From: Microbacterium galbinum
GTDB lineage: Bacteria > Actinomycetota > Actinomycetes > Actinomycetales > Microbacteriaceae
Direction: 5' to 3'
Assembly: GCF_023101185.1 (NCBI RefSeq)
Contig: NZ_CP078077.1
Span: 1,021,630-1,085,629 of the forward strand
Length of the DNA: 64,000 nt
In this document: positions 24,803 through 32,740 of the stretch, piece by piece
Layout of the letters: every line of letters starts with the position of its first letter
Numbering within the stretch: position 1 is the stretch's first letter
Made by a program: the position numbers and the translations under genes
The notes under the pieces: model-generated
What the model was told of the DNA's origin: nothing
The model's input: the letters and a program-made list of their open reading frames with translations, nothing else
The model's database searches: none

Positions 24803-25689
24803 TTGATGCCTCCCCCGCCGACGGACTGCAGCAGTCGGCGCTGGACGATGAGATAGAAGACGATGACGGGCACCATGACGATGACCATGCCCGCGTAGAG
24901 CTGGCCGTAGTCCGCCGCCGCGCGCTGCGCCTGGAACAGGTTGAGGAGCCCGACCTGGACCGTCTTGTTCTCGCCCGGCATGAGGGTGAGCGAGATGATG
25001 AAGTCGTTCCAGTACGCCAGGAAGTTGAACAGCAGCGCGGTGTTGATCACGGGCGAGGCGAGCGGGAGCATCACCGACACCATCGTGCGCAGCCGGGAGC
25101 TGCCGTCGAGCGTCGCCGCCTCTTCGTACTCGACCGGGATGGTGCGGAAGAACGACGTCAGCAAGTAGATCGTGAACGGCAGCGAGGTGGCCGCGTAGAC
25201 GAGCGCGAGCACCGCGAGGTTGTCGATGAAGAAACCGCCGCGGAGGACGTCCTTCAGCGCGCGGTCCCAGCCGAGCAGCATGAGGAAGATCGGGATGACG
25301 ATGTAGTTGACGTTGATGAACAGACCGGCGAGCATCAGCACCTCGACGACCGACTTGCCGCGGAAGTCGAAGCGGGCCATCACATAGGCGGCGGGCACCG
25401 CCACGACCAGGCAGATCGCGAGGGCGAGCGCCGTCACGAGCACCGAGTTGACGAAGTACTCGCCGATGCGCGCGTTGACGAACGCCTGCACGAAGTTCTC
25501 CCAGTACACGCCGAGCGGAATCGCCCAGGGGCTCTCGTAGAACTCGGGCTTGGTCTTGATCGAGGCCATGAAGACCCAGGCGACCGGGATGAGGATGGCG
25601 AGGGAGATCGCGCCGAGCAGGATGTTGACCAGCACGCGGTAGGTGCGATCGCTCGCCGCGCGGCCTCGGGTCGGGGTGAGGAAGGCCAT
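24799..25689 (-). CDS. CUT1 sugar ABC transporter permease (MalG type)
   Basis: A 296-aa inner-membrane subunit of a carbohydrate importer, with six helices. The EAA loop that docks to the ATPase reads EEAATLDGSSRLRTMVSVML near residue 200. The start RVLVNILLGAISLAILIPVA and the end FYLIVQRRLLQSVGGGGIK are typical of MalG-like proteins. ATG 25689 overlaps the stop of the partner permease by one base (TGATG). No ATPase gene is present in the locus, so a shared MsiK-type ATPase elsewhere would be needed, as is usual in actinobacteria. Confidence 0.94.
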   Translation of the reverse strand: MAFLTPTRGRAASDRTYRVLVNILLGAISLAILIPVAWVFMASIKTKPEFYESPWAIPLGVYWENFVQAFVNARIGEYFVNSVLVTALALAICLVVAVPAAYVMARFDFRGKSVVEVLMLAGLFINVNYIVIPIFLMLLGWDRALKDVLRGGFFIDNLAVLALVYAATSLPFTIYLLTSFFRTIPVEYEEAATLDGSSRLRTMVSVMLPLASPVINTALLFNFLAYWNDFIISLTLMPGENKTVQVGLLNLFQAQRAAADYGQLYAGMVIVMVPVIVFYLIVQRRLLQSVGGGGIK

Positions 25690-26594
25690 CAGAACTGCTG
25701 CACCTCTCGCTTGGTTGACCGGTTGATGATGAGCGCCAGGGCGAACGAGAAGAGGAAGATCACGACGCCGATCGCCATGCCGTACCCGTAGCTGGAGTTC
25801 GTGTACGCCTGCTTGTACATGTAGTTGAGCAGCACGTCGGAGGAGCCGTTGGGGCCGCCGTCGGTCATCGCCCGCACGAGCACGAACGCGAGGTTGACCG
25901 ACGAGATGATGAAGAACGTGAGCGTGGTGCGCAGGGTGCCCCACACCAGCGGCAGCGTCACATCGAAGAAGCGACGGAAGGCACCGGCGCCGTCGAGCGC
26001 GGCCGCCTCGTAGACGTCGGCGGGGATCGAGCTCATCCCGCCCATGTAGAGCAGCACGTAGTAGCCGAGCGACTGCCACAGCATCGCGAGCGCGATGCTG
26101 TACATGATGATCTTCTCGTCACCCAGCCACACCTGGGCGAGGTTCTCGAGGCCCACGGTGCTGAGCGAGCCGTTGATCAGACCGTTCTTCTGGTCGTAGA
26201 CGGCGGAGAAGATCGCCGCGACGACGACGATCGAGAGCACGCTGGGCAGGTACAGCACGAAGCGGTAGAAGTTGCGGGCGCGGATGCGCGGGTTCACCAT
26301 GATCGCCGCGATGCCCAGCGCCCCGGCCATCGTCACGATCGTCACGATCACGAGCAGCAGGATCGTGTTCTGGAACGAACGCACGAACTGCATGTCGCCG
26401 AGGAGGGCTGTGAAGTTGTCGAAGCCGATGAACGTCTGCGAGCCTCCGAAGCCGGTCCACTGGAACAGCGACATGCGGAAGACGTCGATGGTCGGCACGA
26501 CCATGAAGACGACGTAGAGGACGAACGCCGGGAGCAGCGAGAACAGGATGAAACGACCGCGACCTCGGTGCATCGCGGAGCGGGTGTGGGCCAC
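25689..26594 (-). CDS. CUT1 sugar ABC transporter permease (MalF type)
   Basis: A 301-aa inner-membrane subunit that pairs with the MalG-like protein. The first helix is FSLLPAFVLYVVFMVVPTID, followed by a periplasm-side loop FIGFDNFTALLGD and the EAA loop YEAAALDGAGAFRRFFDVTL. GTG 26594 (VAHTRSAMHRG) is preferred because GAAGGA precedes it. The open frame reaches 26714, but that extension crosses the hairpin after the binding-protein gene. It is the second gene of the operon. Confidence 0.92.
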   Translation of the reverse strand: MAHTRSAMHRGRGRFILFSLLPAFVLYVVFMVVPTIDVFRMSLFQWTGFGGSQTFIGFDNFTALLGDMQFVRSFQNTILLLVIVTIVTMAGALGIAAIMVNPRIRARNFYRFVLYLPSVLSIVVVAAIFSAVYDQKNGLINGSLSTVGLENLAQVWLGDEKIIMYSIALAMLWQSLGYYVLLYMGGMSSIPADVYEAAALDGAGAFRRFFDVTLPLVWGTLRTTLTFFIISSVNLAFVLVRAMTDGGPNGSSDVLLNYMYKQAYTNSSYGYGMAIGVVIFLFSFALALIINRSTKREVQQF

Positions 26595-26623
26595 GGGGGT
26601 GTCCTTCGGGCGTGGGGATGGAA

Positions 26624-26653
26624 GCGGGGCCGCCGACGGATCGGCGGCCCCGC
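26624..26653 (-). terminator. GC hairpin between binding-protein and permease genes
   Basis: Perfect 13-bp arms GCGGGGCCGCCGA/TCGGCGGCCCCGC with loop CGGA lie 6 nt after the binding-protein stop. Such hairpins usually stabilise the upstream mRNA or end part of the transcripts, which keeps binding protein in excess over permeases. Confidence 0.7.
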
Positions 26654-26659
26654 GGGGTG

Positions 26660-27988
26660 TCACTGTGCGGCGGCGCCGAGCTTGTTGCTGGCGTCGTTCA
26701 CCGCGGCCTGCCACTCGTCCAGGCTCATGGTGCCCGAGATCACGCTGTTGGCCGAATCGAAGAGCGTCGCCTTGAGGTCGACGCCCGGCACCGGGGTGGT
26801 CGCGGCGAAGCTGCCGACGAGCGCCTTGACACCGTCGCCGGAGTACCCGGCGTAGAACTCCGCCGAGTCGCCCGTGAGTCCGTCGGCGAGTCCGACGATC
26901 GGCTGGATGGCACCGGTCGCGGCGAAGATCTCGGCCGCCTCATCGGAGTAGAGGAACGCGAGGAAGGTCTTCGCCTCCTCCTTGTGCGTCGCCTCGGCCG
27001 GCACCCACGCCGACTCGACGAAGGTCGTGAGGTAGCGCTCGCCGCCGGCCTCGGGGGCGGGCACCGCGGTGAGACCCCAGGTGAACCCGTCGCTGCGCGG
27101 AGCATCCGCCATCTCGTTCGCGATCCAGGTGCCGTTGGGCATGAAGATCGCGGTGCCGTCGAGGATCGTCTGCTGGTTCTTGGTGAAGTCCTGGCCGTTG
27201 GCGTAGCCGACGGTCGTGGGCGCGGTGTACTCGGTGAGCAGCTCGGTCGTGAGCTCGAGCACCTCGCGAGCCTCCGGCTGCATCCAGACGTCTTCCTCGT
27301 AGGTCATGACGTCGGAGTAGAAGTCCTCGCCGCCCGCTGCCGCGAGGAGCGAGAAGAAGTAGGAGTCGAGGTAGCCGGCGGTCGGGTAGGTGAAGAGCGA
27401 GATGCCCTCGGCCTTCGCGGCCTCGCCGAGTGCGAAGAACTCGTCGAAGTCGGTGGGCACCTCCCAGCCGTGCGCGTCGAGGAGGCCCTGGTCGTAGACG
27501 AGCCCCGTCGGGGAGGCGAACATCGGCAGGAGGTAGACGCTGTCGTCGCCGTAGGGGTTGGTGTTGAGGTTGCCGACGATGCCCTCGGTGAGCTTCTCGC
27601 CGACCGTGACGTCTTCACCCGGGACGGTGAGGTCGAGCACGTCGGAGAGGTCCTCGAGTCCACGGTCGCGGATGAAGCCCTCGGTGAAGCCCTCCTTCGC
27701 GCCCTGTCCGAGCACGACGACGTCGGGGTAGTCGCCCGCGGCCACCTGAGGGGTGAGCTCCTGGGCGAGGGTCTTGCTGGTGACGAGCTCGACGTCGATG
27801 TCGGGGTTCGCCTTCTCGAACGCGGCGACGACGTCGGCGTACATCTCGGCGCCGTAGCCGCCTTCGAACGCGGCGACCTTGAGCGTGTCGCCGGAGCCGG
27901 CGTCCTGCCCTCCGGCACCGCTGCAACCGGCGATGAGCGAGACGCTGGCGATCATGGCGACCGCGCCTGCGATGGTCTTCTTCTTCAC
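26660..27988 (-). CDS. Sugar ABC transporter substrate-binding lipoprotein
   Basis: A 442-aa extracellular family 1 solute-binding lipoprotein. The signal peptide KKKTIAGAVAMIASVSLIAG is followed by the lipobox Cys. The mature part shows typical features (LKVAAFEGGYGAEMYADVV, FEKANPDIDVELVTS, the lobe with TILDGTAIFMPNGTW). The start is GTG 27988, preceded by GAGAGGA; an upstream ATG lacks a ribosome site. It is the first gene of the importer operon with permeases, the small membrane protein and the GH29 gene. The upstream palindrome TTGGCATCGATGCCAA indicates LacI control. Confidence 0.93.
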   Translation of the reverse strand: MKKKTIAGAVAMIASVSLIAGCSGAGGQDAGSGDTLKVAAFEGGYGAEMYADVVAAFEKANPDIDVELVTSKTLAQELTPQVAAGDYPDVVVLGQGAKEGFTEGFIRDRGLEDLSDVLDLTVPGEDVTVGEKLTEGIVGNLNTNPYGDDSVYLLPMFASPTGLVYDQGLLDAHGWEVPTDFDEFFALGEAAKAEGISLFTYPTAGYLDSYFFSLLAAAGGEDFYSDVMTYEEDVWMQPEAREVLELTTELLTEYTAPTTVGYANGQDFTKNQQTILDGTAIFMPNGTWIANEMADAPRSDGFTWGLTAVPAPEAGGERYLTTFVESAWVPAEATHKEEAKTFLAFLYSDEAAEIFAATGAIQPIVGLADGLTGDSAEFYAGYSGDGVKALVGSFAATTPVPGVDLKATLFDSANSVISGTMSLDEWQAAVNDASNKLGAAAQ

Positions 27989-28103
27989 GGGGGTCCTCTC
28001 GGGTTTCTGCATGATCATCGATCGGGCGAGCGTGCAGCCCGGTGCTGTCGTGATCGGGTGTGAGACTTCGTCGTTCCGCGGCTCAGAGAGGAGCCGTGGA
28101 GAT

Positions 28104-28132
28104 AGTGTGTCACACTTTGGCATCGATGCCAA
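28104..28132. promoter_or_regulatory. LacI-type operator and adjoining palindrome
   Basis: The perfect 16-bp palindrome TTGGCATCGATGCCAA (28117-28132) abuts a 13-bp palindrome AGTGTGTCACACT (28104-28116), about 120-145 nt upstream of the binding-protein start. On the minus strand TTGGCA could itself be a -35 hexamer. The rest of the gap 27989-28183 shows no coding potential. Confidence 0.75.
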
Positions 28133-28183
28133 CATAAACATCCGATGTATATATTCGATGCGCGAATGGAGCGCCCGCACGCA

Positions 28184-28241
28184 CTGAGGGGTCGAGACAC
28201 GCCGCGCGCGCGAGCGCGGTTGCGGCGTGTCTCGACCCCTC
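28184..28241. repeat. Dispersed hairpin repeat, core GGGGTCGAGACACGCCGC, copy 2
   Basis: Arms 28186-28205 and 28222-28241 are perfectly complementary over 20 bp and match those at 15672-15729, while the loop differs. It lies 13 nt past the 3' end of the large secreted gene at 28255 and probably terminates it. Confidence 0.8.
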
Positions 28242-28254
28242 GGGTGTCGGAGCG

Positions 28255-31200
28255 TCAGTCCTCGGACGACACAGCGAGCCTGCGGCGTCGTGCGACGAGC
28301 AGTCCGCCGGCGGCCAGCAGCAGCAGTGCGGCCGCGAGCGACCACCCGAGCGCCAGACCGGTCGCGGCGAGATCACCGTCGGATCCCGAGCCGTCTCCGC
28401 CGGCGCCCCCGCCCGAGCCGCCGCCGGGAGTGCCGGGCTCGCCGGGCTCCCCGGGCTCACCCGGATCCACCGGCACCGCGGTGACCTCCCCGGCGAAGGC
28501 ACGGGTCGATGCCTCGCCGATCCCGTTGTCGGCGGCGACCGTGAAGGCGTACGCACCGACCGTCGTCGGCGCGCCCGCGAGCGCACCGGTGGCGGGATCG
28601 AGGGTCACGCCGTCGGGCAGGGCCCCGGCCACGACCGCATACGTCGGGGCCGGAACACCGGATGCCTGCAGGGCGCCGCTCACGGTCGCACCGACCACGA
28701 GCGCGGGGACCTCGCCCCGGATCGCGCCCGGGGCGGCGTCGTCGACGGCACCCGGGGCGAGCACGCGGAGTGCCGTGAGACCCGGGTCCCCGGTCTTCCA
28801 CGCGGTGCTCAACGCCACGTAGCGCGCGGTCGCATCGACGGGCACGGCACCGTGGGTCGTTCCCGCTTCGATCGTGCCGACATCGCGGAACGTGACGCCG
28901 TCGTCGCTCACCGACACGGTGGCGGCGGGGGCATCCGATCCGTCCCACAGCATCGTGACGGTGCCGATCGGCTGCGCGGACCCGAGATCGGTCACCATGC
29001 GGCCGTCGCGGCCCGGCGTCCACGACGTCGTCTCGTCGCCGTCGACCGCGCCCTGCGGCGAGGTCATGCCCTCGGGCAGGACGGATGCCGGGAACGTCAG
29101 CGTGCTCAGCGCCCGGTCGGGCACGGGGAACGGCGTCGCACCGGGGAAGCTCGCGGCGGCCGCCACGACGGGCTCGCCCACCGGCAGCGCCCGCGTCTCG
29201 CCCGTCTCGGCGTTCGTCACCTCGAGGGTCGGTGCTGCGGCGGATGCCTCCGCTCGCGCATCGGCGGCGGCATCCGCGATTCGGATCGTGCGTCCGTCGA
29301 CCACCGAGACTCCGACGCCCGCGGATCGCGCGACGTCGGTGGGCACCGTGGCGCGCGGAGCGAGCACGACCGCCTGCCCGGCCGGAACCGTGACCCGGAG
29401 GGTCGAGGCATCCGCGCCGAGCGTCTGCTCCCCCGCGAACAGCGACACCGTGTCGCCGACGTACGGGATCGTGACGTCGGTCGTCACCTCGGTGCCGGAC
29501 AGGTTGAACGCGCTGAGGTAGCCGCCCAGCGAGCTGACCAGCAACCCCTCGGCCGACGGCTGCGGCGCGGCGTCCTGAGCCGCCGTCGCCGCAGCGTCGC
29601 CCGGCACCATCTCGACGAGCAGCGGGCGATCGCCGCCGCCGAGCCGGAGCGCGTTGATGCCGGGCTTCTCGGCCGACACCGTGATCGGGGCCTGGCCGCC
29701 GCGCACGACGAATCCGGCTCGATCCTCGACGTTGATCCACGACCCCTCGGTGGAGGTCACCTCGTCGCCGGTGTACCGGAAGCTCGCGGCATCCGTCCAC
29801 GTCACGCCATCGGCGGAGGTCTGGATGCGGTACTCGCGACCGGCCGAGGCCTCCCACCCCAACTGCACCTGGGCGATCGCCGTCGGGGCGCCGAGGTCGA
29901 CCTGGATCCAGGAATCGGTGCGCGTGCGGTCGGCGCGCGACACCGCCCAGCGCGAGGCCGCGTCGTTATCGGTGACGCTCGAGGGCGCACGGCCCGTGTC
30001 GGCGCTGGATGCCGTGGCCGGCTTGCCCGCCGCCGCATCGACGCCGGCCGCGGTCAGCGCGCGCATCGTGTACAGCGAGTAGCCGTAGGCGGGGTCGCCC
30101 TGCACGCCCTGCATGCGCACGAAGCGGGTCTCGACGGGTGCGGGCGCAGTCGCGCCGGCGGGCGTCAGGTCGACCGTGTCGAGGCGGGCGACGTTCGCGT
30201 CGACGCCGCCGGTGCGAGCGGTCTGCGTCGTCCAGGTCTGGCCGTCGACCGAGGTCTGCACGAGGTAGCGCTCACCCGCGCTCGACTCCCAGGCCAGACG
30301 AACCGCGGAGACGGTGCGCTCGCTGCCGAGATCGACCTGGATCCACGAGTCGGCCCGCGTGCGATCCGCGCGCGCCACCGCCCACCGTGTCGTCGGGTTC
30401 GCGTCGGTGACGGTCGCGGCCAGGCGCGCCGGGTCGTCGCTCGATGCGGTCGCGGGGCGGCCCGCGGCGAGGTCGGTCGTGGCCTCGGCATCCGCACCGT
30501 AGGCGTGGAACGAGTACAGCGAATAGCCGAACTGCGCGTTGCCCTGCTGGCCCTGCATGCGCACGTAGCGCGCCGGCACCGGGTCGAACGACAGGTCGTC
30601 GACGCGGGCGGCGTTCGCGTCAGCGGGGTCCGGCGGCGTCACGACGGGGAGGGTGTCGGTCGCCGAGCCCTCCGCCGTGACGTACGTGCGCGAGCCGTCG
30701 AGGCCGTTGTACCCGCCCATGTCGAGGTTGCGCACCGACACCGAGCCGTCCTGCCAGCCTGCCCCCGTCGACGCGTAGAGCGCGGCTCCGTTCGGCAGGG
30801 TGACCTGTCCGGCGTAGCCGTCGCCGATGCGGAACACCGAGGAGGTGCCCTCGAAGCCGTCGCGCGGGGTCGTGAAGGTGCTCGTGCGCCGGTCGTCAAC
30901 CGTGGCGGCCGAGTTCGGGTAGAGGTACGGCGTCGCGCCGGAGAGGGCGAACAGCCACGAGTCGTGGCCCGGCACCCACGGGAACTTCAGGAACCCCTTC
31001 TTGCTGGATGCCGCGGCCCAGGCATCCGCGGTCTGCTGCACCGAGAGCCCGGGACCGGCGCCAAAGTCGCGCACGCCCGCGAGCCGCGCGAAGAACTCGT
31101 CCTGCGGGGTCGGGGCGACCGGCCCCTCCTCGGACTCGGCGGCCGCGACGTGCAGGAGGTACGAGATCGCGATCTCGGCCCGCGCCTCGGGCTCGTACTT

Positions 31201-32433
31201 CGGCTCACCCGAGAACTTCGCGAGGCGATCGACCGGGGTGTAGGCCTGATACGCCTCGAGCGAGGCGGCCATGTTCGCCTCGGCCCGCACGGCGTCGGGG
31301 TCGCGCAGCACCTGACCGAGGAACGCCATCGGGATCACGTCGCGCCCGTACAGGTACTCGCGGTCGTTGACCATGGGCATGAACGGCTCGCCCTGGTTCG
31401 ACATCACCATCTTGATCGCCTCCCAGAGCTCCGCCGAGTTGGGCTGGTGCTTCAGGTATTCGGGGATCGGCTGGCCGTTGAGCACGAACTGGATCGCGTT
31501 GCGTCCGCCCGAGCGCCAGATGTCGGACTGGTAGTGCGGCCCGAAGGACCCGTGGTTCTCGACCAGGTACGTGTCGTAGATCGTCTGCATCGTGTTCGTC
31601 GACACGGGCTTGCCGGCGACGATCGCCGGGTTGTTGAGGTCGGCGATCGGCTGGCCGGCGGCGTTGCGCGCCCAGTCGCCGAGCTGCTCGTCCCAGCGCG
31701 CGGCGTCCGCGTGATCGGGCGCCCAGGCCAGCCCCGGGGCGAGGGCCTGCGTGTAGACGCCGGCCTCCTCCTGCGCGGTGTCGCCCTCGTGCTTGCCGGT
31801 CGGCCAATCGGCGGTCCACGAGCCCGAGAGCGGGTCGTTGCCGTAGTTCAGATCGGAGGCGTACGCGGACTGCCCGACCGCGATGGTCTCGAGGTTCTTC
31901 TGCGTCGTGGCGTCGAGCTGGTCCCAGAGCACGCGCCCGGCGTCGAGGAAGTACGACTGGAACGTCGAGTCCCAGAAGAGCTTCTTGCCCCAGGTGCCGT
32001 TCGGATCGACGAAGCGGTTCTTCGCGGCGTAGTAGCGGATCGTGTCGACCGTGCGCTGCTGCAGCTGCTCCTTCGGGATGCCCGTGACGGAGGCGTCGTA
32101 CTCGCCGTGCGTGAGGATCACGGCGTTGCCGAGCACGACGGCGAAGTTGAAGTCCTTGAACTGATAGGCGCCGATGGCCGGATCCCAGACCGTGTTCACC
32201 CAGCGCGTGTGGCGCAGCAGGGCCGCGTAGTAGTCGGCGGCGATGTCGTCGGGGGCGCCGAAGGCCGCGGTCTTCACGACCGGAGCGGCGGATGCCTGCG
32301 CCGCGGGCGCGAGGGCGGCGATCGGGGCGGCGAGGGTCGCGGCGAGGGCGAGGGTGACGGTGCGCTTCAGGATGCCGAGGCGACGGGGGCGGGCGGTCGC
32401 GCGGGAGGGGCGGGCGGGGCCGGAGCGGGCCAT
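28255..32433 (-). CDS. Very large secreted protein with discoidin modules and LAxTG anchor
   Basis: A 1392-aa surface protein. After a basic start and signal peptide ending near AAQASAAP comes a helical domain of about residues 55-560 (YYAALLRHTRWVNTVW, RVLWDQLDATTQKNLETIAV, VENHGSFGPHYQSDIWRSGG). It looks like an alpha/alpha toroid of the polysaccharide-lyase kind, but I do not recognise its family. A beta-rich part follows, then F5/8 C-type modules near 650, 808 and 1115, the first two similar copies (DSWIQVDLG), and a putative-Ig segment. LAATG, a helix and RRRRL close it. AGGAG precedes ATG 32433. Confidence 0.85.
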   Translation of the reverse strand: MARSGPARPSRATARPRRLGILKRTVTLALAATLAAPIAALAPAAQASAAPVVKTAAFGAPDDIAADYYAALLRHTRWVNTVWDPAIGAYQFKDFNFAVVLGNAVILTHGEYDASVTGIPKEQLQQRTVDTIRYYAAKNRFVDPNGTWGKKLFWDSTFQSYFLDAGRVLWDQLDATTQKNLETIAVGQSAYASDLNYGNDPLSGSWTADWPTGKHEGDTAQEEAGVYTQALAPGLAWAPDHADAARWDEQLGDWARNAAGQPIADLNNPAIVAGKPVSTNTMQTIYDTYLVENHGSFGPHYQSDIWRSGGRNAIQFVLNGQPIPEYLKHQPNSAELWEAIKMVMSNQGEPFMPMVNDREYLYGRDVIPMAFLGQVLRDPDAVRAEANMAASLEAYQAYTPVDRLAKFSGEPKYEPEARAEIAISYLLHVAAAESEEGPVAPTPQDEFFARLAGVRDFGAGPGLSVQQTADAWAAASSKKGFLKFPWVPGHDSWLFALSGATPYLYPNSAATVDDRRTSTFTTPRDGFEGTSSVFRIGDGYAGQVTLPNGAALYASTGAGWQDGSVSVRNLDMGGYNGLDGSRTYVTAEGSATDTLPVVTPPDPADANAARVDDLSFDPVPARYVRMQGQQGNAQFGYSLYSFHAYGADAEATTDLAAGRPATASSDDPARLAATVTDANPTTRWAVARADRTRADSWIQVDLGSERTVSAVRLAWESSAGERYLVQTSVDGQTWTTQTARTGGVDANVARLDTVDLTPAGATAPAPVETRFVRMQGVQGDPAYGYSLYTMRALTAAGVDAAAGKPATASSADTGRAPSSVTDNDAASRWAVSRADRTRTDSWIQVDLGAPTAIAQVQLGWEASAGREYRIQTSADGVTWTDAASFRYTGDEVTSTEGSWINVEDRAGFVVRGGQAPITVSAEKPGINALRLGGGDRPLLVEMVPGDAAATAAQDAAPQPSAEGLLVSSLGGYLSAFNLSGTEVTTDVTIPYVGDTVSLFAGEQTLGADASTLRVTVPAGQAVVLAPRATVPTDVARSAGVGVSVVDGRTIRIADAAADARAEASAAAPTLEVTNAETGETRALPVGEPVVAAAASFPGATPFPVPDRALSTLTFPASVLPEGMTSPQGAVDGDETTSWTPGRDGRMVTDLGSAQPIGTVTMLWDGSDAPAATVSVSDDGVTFRDVGTIEAGTTHGAVPVDATARYVALSTAWKTGDPGLTALRVLAPGAVDDAAPGAIRGEVPALVVGATVSGALQASGVPAPTYAVVAGALPDGVTLDPATGALAGAPTTVGAYAFTVAADNGIGEASTRAFAGEVTAVPVDPGEPGEPGEPGTPGGGSGGGAGGDGSGSDGDLAATGLALGWSLAAALLLLAAGGLLVARRRRLAVSSED

Positions 32434-32538
32434 GGGGTGTCTCCTGGATTCAGCGGGCTTCGGCGGCGCCGCGTGCGGATCGACAGGAGTCACATCGGGA
32501 GATTCGGAATGACAACGCTGTCAGAACGGGGTGGAGCA

Positions 32539-32577
32539 ACAGTAACCCGCACGTCGCGGGCGCGTCAAGAACCGGTT
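32539..32577 (-). promoter_or_regulatory. Candidate promoter and AACCGGTT site of the 1392-aa gene
   Basis: On the minus strand TTGACG (32563-32568) and TACTGT (32539-32544) are 18 nt apart. The palindrome AACCGGTT (32570-32577) touches the -35 hexamer and may be an operator of a LacI-type protein distinct from the TTGGCATCGATGCCAA site. Confidence 0.5.
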
Positions 32578-32620
32578 TACCCCGGTGGATGCCGCGACGA
32601 CGCTCGGTCGCGCGAGGCGC

Positions 32621-32699
32621 GCTTCGGGAGGAGATCTCCGTCTCGGGAGGAGAAACAGGAGGGATTTCTCCTCCCCACGCCGAGATCTCCTCCCGAAGC
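32621..32699. terminator. Nested 79-nt hairpin
   Basis: Outer perfect 18-bp arms GCTTCGGGAGGAGATCTC (32621-32638) and complement (32682-32699) enclose an inner 11-bp stem GGGAGGAGAAA/TTTCTCCTCCC. It lies 41 nt past the end of the ATPase fusion gene and is the likely terminator of that operon. Apart from this hairpin and the promoter above, the 307-bp gap 32434-32740 shows nothing. Confidence 0.65.
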
Positions 32700-32740
32700 G
32701 GTGGGTCAGACGGCGGGCAGGCTACGCGTCAGACTGCGCC

